A stretch of DNA of 26,420 nt. It comes from UBA509 sp038729325. GTDB taxonomy: Archaea > Thermoplasmatota > Thermoplasmata > Thermoplasmatales > Thermoplasmataceae. Each line of letters begins with the position of its first letter. Position 1 is the first letter of the stretch. A model generated the notes under the pieces. The model was not told the origin of the DNA, ran no database searches, and was given only the letters and a program-made list of their open reading frames with translations. The position numbers and the translations under genes are program-made. The DNA lies in NCBI GenBank assembly GCA_038729325.1, contig JAVYSG010000012.1:1-26420 (forward strand). The letters run 5' to 3'. Below, in pieces: positions 7,404 through 16,345 of this stretch.

Positions 7404-9782
7404 ATGGATCTAGACATTCCTGCCATGGAGGCCAGATGGAAAAAACTCTGGTCTGAAGAATCTATTTATGCCACAGGCGTGGGCTACAGCAATAGGGATA
7501 AGAGCTTCTCCATAGATACTCCGCCCCCGACAATATCCGGAAAGATGCACATGGGGCATGCCTTTTCCTATCCTCATCAGGATTTCATTGCAAGATACAA
7601 GAGGCTCAGGGGATACAGTGTATTCTATCCATGGGGGTTCGACGACAATGGCCTTCCAACAGAAAGATATACGGAAAAGTCCCTGGGCATAAAGGGTGAA
7701 AAAACAGATCTCGAGGAATTCATCAGGCTCTGCATGCAGGAAAGCGAAAAGGCAGAGGAGGATTTGAAGAAAAACTGGATGGATCTGGGAATCAGTGCGG
7801 ATTTCTCGCATGCCTACAGGACATTTTCCGAAGCTTCCATGAAAATTTCACAGAGCATGTTTCTTGATCTGGTGGAAAAGGGCAGAGTGTACCGCGAAGA
7901 AGGCCCTACAATCAGATGCCCAACCTGCCGGACAGCAATTTCTCAAATTGATCTAAAGGACATAAACCAGTCATCGGAATTTGTTTATGTCAGGTTCACA
8001 GGTGATGAGAAGGATGTGCTAATAGCAACAACAAGGCCTGAACTGATGGGCGCGTGCGTTGCTGTGGCGGTAAACCCCTCCGATGAAAGATATTTCGGTC
8101 TAATAGGAAAAAGTGTTGATGTTCCTGTATACGGATATAGCGTTAAGGTCATAGCAGACGACCTTGTGGCAATGGATAAGGGAACCGGGGCCGAGATGGT
8201 ATGCACATTCGGAGATCAGAACGATATTTACCTGTGGAGAAAACACGGACTGTCTACACGTATCATCCTGGACGATTTTGGCAGATTCAAGGAAGAGGCT
8301 GGAATCATAAGGGGATTAACTGTCAGAGAGGGCAGGAAAAGAATCATAGAGGAACTGGAGCACCTGAAGGCTGTTGAAAAAATAGAGAGGGTCAAGCATT
8401 CAGTCAATGCACATGAACGGTGCGACACGCCGGTGGAATTCGGTATCAGCAAGCAGTGGTATGTGAAGGTGCTGGACATAAGGGAAGATCTCAAGGCATC
8501 TGCTCATTCGGCTCAGTGGATACCAGCGCATATGAGGGTCAGGATAGACAACTGGATAGACGGTCTTAAGTGGGACTGGGGCATATCAAGACAGAGGTTT
8601 CTGGGAGTGCCTTTCCCCATCTGGTACTGCAGGTCATGCGGAGAAACAGTATATGCCAGCAGGGAAAAACTTCCTGTGGATCCGAGAACATATACAGGAA
8701 AGATCACATGCTCAAAATGTGGCTCTTCAGAGGTTGATCCGGAGACTGATGTGATGGACACATGGGCGACCTCATCACTCAGTCCACGTCTGGCTCTCAT
8801 TCCTGAAGGCCTGTTTCCGGGACTTTATCCCATGGATGCAAGATTCCAGGGTCATGATATAATATCGACCTGGGCTTTCACAACAATTGTCAGGTCATTC
8901 ATACACGATGGTATTCCGCCGTGGAAAAGCATCATGATAAGCGGAAACGTATACGATCCCCAGGGGCAGAAGATGAGCAAGAGCAGGGGAAACATAATAG
9001 AGCCGGCGGATCTGGTGAATGAATACGGAGCAGATGCAGTGAGATACTGGGCATCAACTGCCCTTCCCGGAGAGGATATAAAGGTCAGGGAGCAGGACTT
9101 TGTCCGTGGCAAAAGGACAGTCATAAAAATATTCAATGCTTCGAAACTTGTAGCATTGCTTTCTGAAGGAGTTTCAACGCCCGCGGTGCCAGAAGTCAAA
9201 CATCCCATTAACGCCGGGATCATATCCTGGCTCAACGAACTTATAGTAAAAGTTACTGATCTGATGGACGGATACCAGTTTTCAAGAGCGCGGTCTGAAA
9301 TAGACAATTTCTTCTGGAATACATACTGTGACAATTATCTTGAGATCGCGAAAGGCATTGTTAACAGGTCTCAGGGCATAGGCGGCGATACCAGAGAGGA
9401 ATTCGGGAAGATTCTGAGATATGTCCTTCTGCAGATAATGAAGATGTATGCTCCCATAATGCCCTTTATCACCGAGGAGGTCTACCACTCACTCAATCTG
9501 GGATCTGAAAGGAGTATTCACCTGGAAAAATGGCCAGTTCCATCCGGCAATGTTGAAGGGAATAGCGGAGCGTATCAATTTGGTTATCTTCTTCAGGTCC
9601 TTTCGTCCGTACGATCGTTCAAGACATCGAAAAAACTATCAATGGGAAGTCACATTGATTCACTGGCCATACTTGGAGACAAAGCCTTGCTGGAAACATA
9701 CCGGGAAGAGGTGATGGCTGTGATGAACATCGGCAGCCTCAGCATCCAGCAATCCGAAAATCTTCAGGTAAGGGAAGGATAA
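7404..9782 (+). CDS. valS: Valyl-tRNA synthetase
   Basis: This class I aminoacyl-tRNA synthetase has 792 residues from the chosen start. The N-terminus MDLDIPAMEARWKKLWSEE fits the family. The HIGH motif is HMGH (49-52) in PPPTISGKMHMGHAFSYP. The CP1 editing domain contains ATTRPELMGACVAVAVNP. Zinc-type pairs CPTC and CRSC...CSKC are present, followed by DVMDTWATSSLSP. The KMSKS loop is exact at 523-527, followed by the anticodon-binding helical domain. The protein is shorter than bacterial ValRS and lacks the long C-terminal coiled coil, as in archaea. The reading frame is open to ATG 7278, but the TATA box at 7374-7382 and family length favour 7404. The next gene begins 3 nt after the stop. 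Confidence 0.96.
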   Translation: MDLDIPAMEARWKKLWSEESIYATGVGYSNRDKSFSIDTPPPTISGKMHMGHAFSYPHQDFIARYKRLRGYSVFYPWGFDDNGLPTERYTEKSLGIKGEKTDLEEFIRLCMQESEKAEEDLKKNWMDLGISADFSHAYRTFSEASMKISQSMFLDLVEKGRVYREEGPTIRCPTCRTAISQIDLKDINQSSEFVYVRFTGDEKDVLIATTRPELMGACVAVAVNPSDERYFGLIGKSVDVPVYGYSVKVIADDLVAMDKGTGAEMVCTFGDQNDIYLWRKHGLSTRIILDDFGRFKEEAGIIRGLTVREGRKRIIEELEHLKAVEKIERVKHSVNAHERCDTPVEFGISKQWYVKVLDIREDLKASAHSAQWIPAHMRVRIDNWIDGLKWDWGISRQRFLGVPFPIWYCRSCGETVYASREKLPVDPRTYTGKITCSKCGSSEVDPETDVMDTWATSSLSPRLALIPEGLFPGLYPMDARFQGHDIISTWAFTTIVRSFIHDGIPPWKSIMISGNVYDPQGQKMSKSRGNIIEPADLVNEYGADAVRYWASTALPGEDIKVREQDFVRGKRTVIKIFNASKLVALLSEGVSTPAVPEVKHPINAGIISWLNELIVKVTDLMDGYQFSRARSEIDNFFWNTYCDNYLEIAKGIVNRSQGIGGDTREEFGKILRYVLLQIMKMYAPIMPFITEEVYHSLNLGSERSIHLEKWPVPSGNVEGNSGAYQFGYLLQVLSSVRSFKTSKKLSMGSHIDSLAILGDKALLETYREEVMAVMNIGSLSIQQSENLQVREG

Positions 9783-9785
9783 GCA

Positions 9786-10319
9786 ATGTTCAGGCCGGTA
9801 CGTAAAAGGATTGTGAGAATTGCCACCATAATACTCGTAGTTTCAGTTATTCTATTCTCTTATTCTGTTTATTCAATCGAAAGCAACGTTTCCACTCATA
9901 ACAATGTAACTGTCCCATCAGGTGCGGCATCCTCAGTTTCCATCTCTGAGAACGGAGTTCAGGCTGGCAATGATCTTGAATATATCATAGCTTCACATAA
10001 TGGCACAAACATCAATGTCTCAGCCTACATGCTTTCTCCCAGCGGCGTGCACAGTGGAATTCTTTCAATAGTCAACGTAAACCAGGGTTCCAGAGTGTTC
10101 GTGGCAGGTGCATCAGGGAACTGGACCCTTGTAATTACCAACAATGCCCACACACTAGCCACTCTGGATGTGACAATTACGAATATAGGGTCCATCTATC
10201 TGATAGGAGCCATATTCGGGTTTATCCTCCTCATAGTTGGAATAGTTATGATAGGACTGAACTCATACGCAAGAGTTGCTGAAAGAAGAAGGGAGAAAAA
10301 CAGGGGATTTTCTGAGTAA
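9786..10319 (+). CDS. Membrane-anchored extracytoplasmic protein with N- and C-terminal helices
   Basis: This 177-residue protein has a basic N-terminus (FRPVRKRIVR), a membrane helix at about 9-29, an Asn/Ser/Thr-rich beta-type domain of about 105 residues outside the cell, a second membrane helix at about 136-158, and a basic cytoplasmic tail (ARVAERRREKNRG). Sequons such as NGT, NVS and NWT suggest possible N-glycosylation. It starts 3 nt after valS with a Shine-Dalgarno-like GGAAGG inside the valS end, so it is probably co-transcribed. It converges on glnA with 4 nt between the stops. I recognise no named family; a GOLD-like sandwich is only a guess. Confidence 0.75.
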   Translation: MFRPVRKRIVRIATIILVVSVILFSYSVYSIESNVSTHNNVTVPSGAASSVSISENGVQAGNDLEYIIASHNGTNINVSAYMLSPSGVHSGILSIVNVNQGSRVFVAGASGNWTLVITNNAHTLATLDVTITNIGSIYLIGAIFGFILLIVGIVMIGLNSYARVAERRREKNRGFSE

Positions 10320-10323
10320 AAGT

Positions 10324-11658
10324 TCAGAGAATTGGCAGGTATCTGTCAAGTTCCCATTTTGTAACGTATGATCTGAAGGCATCCCATTCCCGCTGCTTTA
10401 CAGTTATGAAATTTTCAAAGATGTGTTCACCGAGTATTTCTTTCATGAGTTTACTGTTCCTGAAGTGGTGCAGAGCTTCTCCGAGGCTCTCCGGCATTGA
10501 CTGTATGCCATGCCTGATGCGTTCCTCGGCCGTCATATGAAATATGTCCTTCTCCACTGGTTCCGCTGGCTTAATGTTATGTTCAATCCCGTCCAGGCCG
10601 CATCCAAGGATCACAGCAAACTGCAGATATGGGTTTCCGGCGGAATCCGGGCACCTGAGCTCCATTCTTTTCCTCATACCATTTCCTGCCGGTACCCTGA
10701 CAAGGGCAGATCTGTTCTTATTTGCCCAGGAAATATATACTGGAGCCTCGTAGCCAGGGATGAGTCTCTTATATGAATTTACCCACGAGGCAAGAACTGC
10801 AGATGCCTGTGTCACATTCTTGAGGATACCGCCCAGGTAGTGCATTCCAAGATCGCTGAGTCCATATTTTGTCTCTGCATCATAAAAGAGGTTCTCCTTC
10901 TCTCCCGTGGACATTATGCTCTGATGAACGTGCATACCAGATCCATTCACCCCATTGATGGGCTTCGGCATGAATGTGGCATACATTCCGTGGTTCTGGG
11001 CAACGTTCTTTATGATGTTTTTAAGCATTGCCACCCTGTCTGCCATTACAAGTGCCTGTCCGTATCTCAGATCGATCTCGTGCTGGCCGTATGCCACTTC
11101 ATGGTGGGCAGCCTCGGGCTGATAACCAAGGTTGTAGAGTGATCTCAGGATATCCTGCCTGATCTCATTTGCTGCATCTATTGGAGTGTTATCGAAATAT
11201 CCTCCATAATCACTCGGTATTGCAGTGGGATTTCCCTGGCTGTCTCTTTTAAAAACAAAAAATTCGAATTCCGGTCCCACAAAGAAATCCATGTCCTTCC
11301 TGTGAAGCTTTTCCAGAACTCTTTCAAGCGCGTATCTGGGATCACCCGGGAATCTGGTGCCCTCAGGGGTGAATACATTGCAGATAAATCTTGCAGTTCT
11401 GACATCTTTTGTGCTTTCTGGAAGGACAGTATATGTATTCAGGTCGGGATGTGCCCTCATGTCGGATTCTTCAATCTGGGCATATCCTGCAACTGAACTT
11501 CCGTCAAAAACAACGCCTTCTGTAAGTGCGCTTTCAAAGCGGTTTTTAGGGACAGTCAGGGTCTTCACTGCCCCAACTATGTCCATAAACTGAAGCTGCA
11601 AAAACTCAATATTATCCTGCTTTAGCCGGTCAAGAGCGAATTTAACATCCTCTTCCAT
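10324..11658 (-). CDS. glnA: Glutamine synthetase, type I
   Basis: This enzyme makes glutamine from glutamate, ammonia and ATP in the cytosol as a dodecamer. From ATG 11658 it has 444 residues. Landmarks are VVFDGSSVAGYAQIEESDM, the metal/ATP block DFFVGPEFEFFVF, HHEVAYGQHEIDLRY, GVNGSGMHVHQS and NKNRSALVRVP. The region that carries the adenylylated tyrosine in enteric enzymes reads EKDIFHMTAEE, with Phe instead of Tyr, so covalent adenylylation is not expected (GSI-alpha type). The frame can also open at TTG 11664, but a TATA box at 11681-11690 is 25-28 nt before ATG 11658 and implies a leaderless message. Confidence 0.96.
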   Translation of the reverse strand: MEEDVKFALDRLKQDNIEFLQLQFMDIVGAVKTLTVPKNRFESALTEGVVFDGSSVAGYAQIEESDMRAHPDLNTYTVLPESTKDVRTARFICNVFTPEGTRFPGDPRYALERVLEKLHRKDMDFFVGPEFEFFVFKRDSQGNPTAIPSDYGGYFDNTPIDAANEIRQDILRSLYNLGYQPEAAHHEVAYGQHEIDLRYGQALVMADRVAMLKNIIKNVAQNHGMYATFMPKPINGVNGSGMHVHQSIMSTGEKENLFYDAETKYGLSDLGMHYLGGILKNVTQASAVLASWVNSYKRLIPGYEAPVYISWANKNRSALVRVPAGNGMRKRMELRCPDSAGNPYLQFAVILGCGLDGIEHNIKPAEPVEKDIFHMTAEERIRHGIQSMPESLGEALHHFRNSKLMKEILGEHIFENFITVKQREWDAFRSYVTKWELDRYLPIL

Positions 11659-11680
11659 GCTCAAGTTAATTTTAGGTATA

Positions 11681-11690
11681 CTTAAATAAC
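11681..11690 (-). promoter_or_regulatory. TATA box of glnA
   Basis: GTTATTTAAG on the minus strand lies 25-28 nt before ATG 11658. It fits leaderless glnA transcription and decides between ATG 11658 and TTG 11664. Confidence 0.55.
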
Positions 11691-11907
11691 TTTAGTTTCG
11701 AAATGGTTGAATTTGCAATATATTTCTTCAGTAGTTCGACATAACGTAAAACTTTGGCAATGAGCGAATTTCAATCAATCCTGCATAATCTGAAAGCCTC
11801 ATTACTTACATTCATGGCTGATGTGAAAACCTGTAAACCTGACGGGTAAAGGAAAAATTATTTTTTTCGCACCTACATAAGTTATCAGATGAATTTACGG
11901 AAATCAG

Positions 11908-11930
11908 CCTGGAAGGCAAAGCCTGTCAGG
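11908..11930 (+). promoter_or_regulatory. Leader hairpin upstream of the small ORF
   Basis: An inverted repeat has outer arms CCTG (11908-11911) and CAGG (11927-11930) and inner arms AGGC (11914-11917) and GCCT (11921-11924), with an AAA loop. It sits 47 nt before the 31-codon ORF and downstream of a TATA-like AT-rich stretch near 11855-11866. The structure is visible; a regulatory role is inferred. The rest of the 11700-11976 gap holds no ORF I can support. Confidence 0.4.
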
Positions 11931-11976
11931 AAAGACTTTTCATCTCGGTAGTAAATCTGTATTTGAGGTAATTAAG

Positions 11977-12072
11977 ATGTTTGGAAAGCTCAAGATGAAA
12001 GTGGATGAGATTGACATACAGAAGATAAAAGTCAGGACAGAATTAGCAACTGGCTCATACTGCGTCGATTAA
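11977..12072 (+). CDS. Small ORF, 31-residue peptide of unknown function
   Basis: The ORF runs from ATG 11977 to TAA 12070-12072. It has a strong Shine-Dalgarno, GAGGT at 11965-11969, 7 nt before the ATG, better than most genes here. The peptide starts MFGKLKMKVDEIDIQKIKV and ends ELATGSYCVD. It has a basic, charged, helical N-terminal half and a small C-terminal segment with one Cys and one Tyr, a layout seen in peptide signals and in precursors of modified peptides. No modifying enzyme is nearby. Its stop overlaps the stop of the convergent TPR gene (shared TTAA, 12069-12072). I recognise no homologue. A chance ORF remains possible, but the ribosome binding site argues for translation. Confidence 0.5.
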   Translation: MFGKLKMKVDEIDIQKIKVRTELATGSYCVD

Positions 12073-13388
12073 TTTTCATTATTGATAAATTCGTAATACT
12101 TGTCCACCACCCCCAAATCTTTTAATAATAATCCAAATTGAGTTTCTTTTTCAGATATTATTTCGGCTTTGTAACCATATTTTCTCATGATTTTTATATA
12201 GACCCCGTAACCCTCGGCAATAAGTACTAATTGCTTTTTGAGTAGATAATTCTGCCGCATTTTTTCTAGGTTTATATCTGCAGATTTCAGGTCTTTTGTA
12301 GCCACATCATAGGCCATGAATGCTTGATAGCACATTCCCAAACCACTTGTGTCGAAATTTCTCCTAAAATAATCAAAAGCCTTTTCCATGTACTCATAGG
12401 CATCGCCAGCCCTTTTAGTGTAAAGGTAGATCATAGCAATGTTTAAACCTGACAAGTGTTGAAGCCTCTCATTTCCAGTTCTGACAGCCAGGCGATTTGA
12501 TTCAACGACGGATTCAATTGCGGCATCATAATCCCCCATGGAAAGGAAAACCGAGGATTCGTTCTGATAACAGTACTGTAAATGCTGTTCATCATTGTTG
12601 GAAGTAAAATAGTATATTGCTTGATGATTGAGAGTGAAGAAATCTTTCATGTTGCCCATTCTGGCCAAAGTAAAAGCCTCGTTCATTTTGACCTGATTCA
12701 TCCCAGTTTGATCATTCACTTCTTTAAAGAGAAGAAGTGCTTCTTCAAAGTAGCGCATCGATGACTGTGGATCCCATTTGTAGCCAAAATACGATCCCAA
12801 TCCAAGATGCGATTTGGCAGAGGTAAGGATATCGTCTGCTTCCTCTGCGTAACGAATGGATTTTTCAAAGTGATTCCTAGCGAATTCAATATCCATGCGG
12901 TACAGATTTATTGTTCCGTAAATCTGATGAGCCCTTCCCAGAAGTTTAGGGTCATTTCTTTTAGACCCAAGCTCTATTAGACTTGATCCAAGATCGAGTG
13001 CGCGGTTAAAATTTCCAATCTTTAGAAAATAATCAGCGAGAATGTATGTCTCCTCAGATAACCCTTCTTTGCCGGCAAGGTAATTCTCCAGATAACCTCT
13101 TATCAGTTGAATGATCTTCTCGTTGGTCTTCATGTAGTCTTCTGTCAACCCGTTTTCAAAAATATCAATTCCAAGCTTTGTGGGCTTAAGGCTTATACGA
13201 TCCCCCTCATCGTATGAAATGTAGATCCAGTCCAGATCCCTCATGAACTGCAGGATTGGCATGGATTTCTGGTCACCGTATACATTGAAATCCAGATCTT
13301 CAAGCTTCTGAAACTCCTTATCCGGGATCAGGTGCCTGGCCAGAAGTTTTATTCCAGCGGGCGCAGATATATACATAGCAACGTGCAT
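12069..13388 (-). CDS. Winged-helix/TPR protein, possible regulator
   Basis: This 439-residue protein has an N-terminal region (about 1-80) that looks like a winged helix: ILQFMRDLDWIYISYDEGDRISLKPTKLGIDIF has the recognition-helix, wing and final-helix pattern. From about 110 to 400 there are repeated 34-40-residue helix pairs of TPR type, for example AHQIYGTINLYRMDIEFARN, SHLGLGSYFGYKWDPQSS and ESSVFLSMGDYDAAIE. DNA-binding plus TPR resembles RRNPP peptide receptors and MalT-like sensors; homology is not shown. A TATA-like stretch (CTTTTTATC on the minus strand, about 13402-13410) lies 17-29 nt before ATG 13388 and ATG 13376, so either start is possible. The gene is visibly more A+T-rich than its neighbours, suggesting transfer. 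Confidence 0.75.
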   Translation of the reverse strand: MHVAMYISAPAGIKLLARHLIPDKEFQKLEDLDFNVYGDQKSMPILQFMRDLDWIYISYDEGDRISLKPTKLGIDIFENGLTEDYMKTNEKIIQLIRGYLENYLAGKEGLSEETYILADYFLKIGNFNRALDLGSSLIELGSKRNDPKLLGRAHQIYGTINLYRMDIEFARNHFEKSIRYAEEADDILTSAKSHLGLGSYFGYKWDPQSSMRYFEEALLLFKEVNDQTGMNQVKMNEAFTLARMGNMKDFFTLNHQAIYYFTSNNDEQHLQYCYQNESSVFLSMGDYDAAIESVVESNRLAVRTGNERLQHLSGLNIAMIYLYTKRAGDAYEYMEKAFDYFRRNFDTSGLGMCYQAFMAYDVATKDLKSADINLEKMRQNYLLKKQLVLIAEGYGVYIKIMRKYGYKAEIISEKETQFGLLLKDLGVVDKYYEFINNEN

Positions 13389-13445
13389 TAAAAGTTATGT
13401 AGATAAAAAGATTGCTATAATTGAAAATTTAAAATGCGAAATTTT

Positions 13446-16148
13446 TCAGTTTGATCTGAGGATTTTCCCGAGAACAAACTGGAGTATCCCGCCGCTGGCA
13501 AGATATTCTGCCTCCACAGGAGTATCAACCCTCAGTGTAACCTCCGTGCTTTTCCTGTCGTTCGAGCCAGTTGCATAATACCTGAACATCGCTTTTCCAA
13601 GCGGCTTTATTCCCTGATCAAAGATAACGTCCATGGGCCTGCTGAAGTCCACATGAAGGCTGGCATATGTCTCCCCTTGCCTGAACTGCAGTGGAACAAT
13701 ACCCATCCCGACCAGGTTGCTCCGGTGAATCCTTTCGTAACCTGTGGCAACCACCGCTTTTACTCCCAGAAGGAACGGACCCTTTGCAGCCCAGTCCCTG
13801 GAGCTTCCGGTTCCGTACTGGTCACCGGCTAGTACAATCTCGGGAACATTTTCCTTAATATACTGCATGGCCACGTCGAATACGCTGCCTTCCTTTCCGT
13901 CAGGGAAATGAACAGTGAAGCCTCCCTCCCGCTTTACCATGAGATTCTTTATCCTGTTGTTTGCGAAAGTGCCTCTCATCATCACCTCATGGTTACCTCT
14001 TCGGGAGCCGTAGGAGTTGAAATCAGCAGGGCCAACTCCACGCTCAACCAGATATCTTCCGGCAGGTGTATCCTTGCTGAATGATCCTGCAGGGGAAATG
14101 TGGTCAGTGGTGACGGAATCGCCCAGAACCAGAAGAGGCCTGGCATTCAGTATTTCAGTGTATTTTATTTCCGTGTCAGGGCTGAAGTTGTCGAAGAATG
14201 GTGGCTTTCTGATGTATGTGCTTTTCTCATCCCATGTGTAGGTTTTTCCAGACGGTGCTTCCATTGCTTTCCATTTCGGGTTGTATTCATCAAGGTTACT
14301 GTATTTTTCAACGAACATTTCCCTGCTAATTGATCCCTTCATTGCGGCGAGTATCTCTTCTGAAGTTGGCCAGATATCCTTGAGGAAAACAGGTTTTCCA
14401 TCGTTTCCGAGTCCCAGAGGCTCTCTATCCAGATCTATTGTAACTTTACCTGCCAGAGCGAATGCTACCACCAGTGGAGGGGACATGAGATAATTCGCCT
14501 TCACGTTCCTGTGAATCCTTGCCTCGAAGTTCCTGTTGCCGGAAAGAACTGCAGCAGTGTTCATGTTATCACTGACAATTGCATGTTCAATACTTTCATT
14601 CAGAGGTCCGCTGTTTCCAATGCAGGTCGTACATCCAAATCCCACTAGTTCAAAGCCCAGCTTGTCAAGGTATTCCTGCAATCCAGCCTTATTCAGATAT
14701 TCTGATACGACTCTTGATCCTGGAGCCAGGCTTGTTTTAACCTTCGGATTCACTCTGAGGCCTTTCTGGACGGCTTTCTTTGCCAGAAGCCCCGCGCCGA
14801 GCATTACATATGGGTTGCTGGTGTTTGTGCAGCTTGTGATTGCAGCAATCACCACATCCCCCTCTGTCAGAGTTTCGTCCCTGCCATTGACCTTTACAGG
14901 TGCTGATTTCAGTACCACCTGTTTCTGGGATCTGCTTCCAGTCTCCATGGCAGAACCGCTCTGCTCCATGAACGCAAGGAAATTATCTCCTATTCTACCG
15001 AGATCAGTTCTCTGCTGTGGAAGACTGGGTCCGGAAACGCTGGGTTTCACCGTGCCAAGATCGAGCTCTATAACTCTTGAATATTCAACACCGTTCTGGG
15101 TCCCAAATAGTCCCTGGGCCCTGAAATACTTCTCTATGAGATCAATCTGATCATTATCTCTCCCAGTCAGCTTCAGGTAATCGATGGTTTGTTCATCCAC
15201 GGGAAACATAGCCACTGTGGCACCGTATTCAGGGCACATGTTTGAGATGGTGGCCCTGTCAGGAATGGTAAGGGATTTTATTCCTTCACCGAAGAATTCA
15301 AGGAATTTGTCAACAACTTTATTTTTCCTGAGAAGTTCAGTTATGGTGAGAACCATATCGGTTGAAGTCACGCCCGGTCTGAGTTTGCCAGTCAGTTTCA
15401 CGCCTATGACCTCAGGAGTCTTGAATGTGACGGGCTGGTCAAGCATGGCTGCTTCGGCTTCTATCCCACCAACTCCCCATCCAACCACGCCGAGTCCGTC
15501 TATCATTGTAGTATGTGAATCGGTTCCAACCAGTGTGTCGGGATATGCCCACAGATCATTCCCTGACTTTCTGGTCATTACCACCTTTGCCAGGTATTCA
15601 AGGTTAACCTGATGAATAATTCCAACTGACGGTGGCACTATGCGCATGTTCTGGAATGCATTCTGTGCCCATTTCAGGAACCTGTATCTTTCGCCGTTTC
15701 TCTCAAATTCCCTGTCGACGTTCTCCTTAAGTGCATTGGGCTCACCGTAGAAATCCACCTGTACTGAATGGTCAATGACAAGATCAACAGGGACCTGCGG
15801 GTTGATTATCTCGGGATTTTTTCCGGCTGCTTTGGCAGCATCACGCATTGCTGCGAGATCAACAACCGCAGGAACTCCGGTGAAATCCTGCATGACAACA
15901 CGGGCTACCTTGAACGGAATTTCACTGTCTGAGGGTTTTGAAGCATTCCACTTCAGAAGGTTTTCCACATCATTCTCAGTAACGGTTTTGCCATCTATGT
16001 TCCTGATGAGTGATTCAAGTATTATCCTCACGGGGTATGGAAGTCTTGAAATTCTGTACCCGTCTTTTTCGAGCTCCTTCAGTGAATAAAATTTGTATTC
16101 TTTTCCTCCAGCTTTTAAAACCGATATCTTCTGAAATTTAGAACCCAT
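13446..16148 (-). CDS. acnA: Aconitate hydratase (AcnA type)
   Basis: This 900-residue enzyme isomerises citrate to isocitrate in the TCA cycle. The three [4Fe-4S] ligands are C440 (ITSCTNTSNP), C506 and C509 (FGCTTCIGNSG). Other AcnA/IRP blocks are VMQDFTGVPAVVDLAAMRD, VIDHSVQVDFYG, LVGTDSHTTMIDGLGVVGWGVGGIEAEA, and in the swivelling C-terminal domain GDSVTTDHISPAG, YGSRRGNHEVMMRGTF and GDQYGTGSSRDWAAKG. The length is normal for monomeric AcnA. A TATA-like CATAATTAG on the minus strand at 16175-16183 is about 26-30 nt before ATG 16148, so the leader is very short. It diverges from the sugar-acid dehydratase across a 197-bp region. Confidence 0.96.
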   Translation of the reverse strand: MGSKFQKISVLKAGGKEYKFYSLKELEKDGYRISRLPYPVRIILESLIRNIDGKTVTENDVENLLKWNASKPSDSEIPFKVARVVMQDFTGVPAVVDLAAMRDAAKAAGKNPEIINPQVPVDLVIDHSVQVDFYGEPNALKENVDREFERNGERYRFLKWAQNAFQNMRIVPPSVGIIHQVNLEYLAKVVMTRKSGNDLWAYPDTLVGTDSHTTMIDGLGVVGWGVGGIEAEAAMLDQPVTFKTPEVIGVKLTGKLRPGVTSTDMVLTITELLRKNKVVDKFLEFFGEGIKSLTIPDRATISNMCPEYGATVAMFPVDEQTIDYLKLTGRDNDQIDLIEKYFRAQGLFGTQNGVEYSRVIELDLGTVKPSVSGPSLPQQRTDLGRIGDNFLAFMEQSGSAMETGSRSQKQVVLKSAPVKVNGRDETLTEGDVVIAAITSCTNTSNPYVMLGAGLLAKKAVQKGLRVNPKVKTSLAPGSRVVSEYLNKAGLQEYLDKLGFELVGFGCTTCIGNSGPLNESIEHAIVSDNMNTAAVLSGNRNFEARIHRNVKANYLMSPPLVVAFALAGKVTIDLDREPLGLGNDGKPVFLKDIWPTSEEILAAMKGSISREMFVEKYSNLDEYNPKWKAMEAPSGKTYTWDEKSTYIRKPPFFDNFSPDTEIKYTEILNARPLLVLGDSVTTDHISPAGSFSKDTPAGRYLVERGVGPADFNSYGSRRGNHEVMMRGTFANNRIKNLMVKREGGFTVHFPDGKEGSVFDVAMQYIKENVPEIVLAGDQYGTGSSRDWAAKGPFLLGVKAVVATGYERIHRSNLVGMGIVPLQFRQGETYASLHVDFSRPMDVIFDQGIKPLGKAMFRYYATGSNDRKSTEVTLRVDTPVEAEYLASGGILQFVLGKILRSN

Positions 16149-16279
16149 GAATATCTATTGATAATTCATTCGCTCTAATTATGATTTTCCAGTTGTCCCA
16201 GACTTTTTTTAAAAATATTTTGACAGAAAGATTATAATGCCTGATTGAAACTCACGTTTGTTCATATATCATGATTTAA

Positions 16280-16300
16280 AGGTTCCAGAGAACAGAACCT
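16280..16300. promoter_or_regulatory. Inverted repeat upstream of the sugar-acid dehydratase promoter
   Basis: AGGTTC (16280-16285) and GAACCT (16295-16300) form a perfect 6-bp inverted repeat spaced by 9 nt. It lies 16 bp upstream of the TATA box of the dehydratase, inside the region shared with the aconitase promoter. A regulator site is plausible but unproven. Confidence 0.3.
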
Positions 16301-16315
16301 CATATTCCCTGATAT

Positions 16316-16324
16316 GTTTAAGTA
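16316..16324 (+). promoter_or_regulatory. TATA box of the sugar-acid dehydratase gene
   Basis: GTTTAAGTA is centred 26 nt before ATG 16346, which fits leaderless transcription and supports that start codon. Confidence 0.55.
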
Positions 16325-16345
16325 CCATCCCGGTGATTCAGTATT

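Noticed and set aside
14536..15150. 204-codon plus-strand ORF inside aconitase
   Set aside because: Antisense shadow of a well-conserved aconitase gene; Ser/Pro/Leu-rich composition typical of reverse reading.
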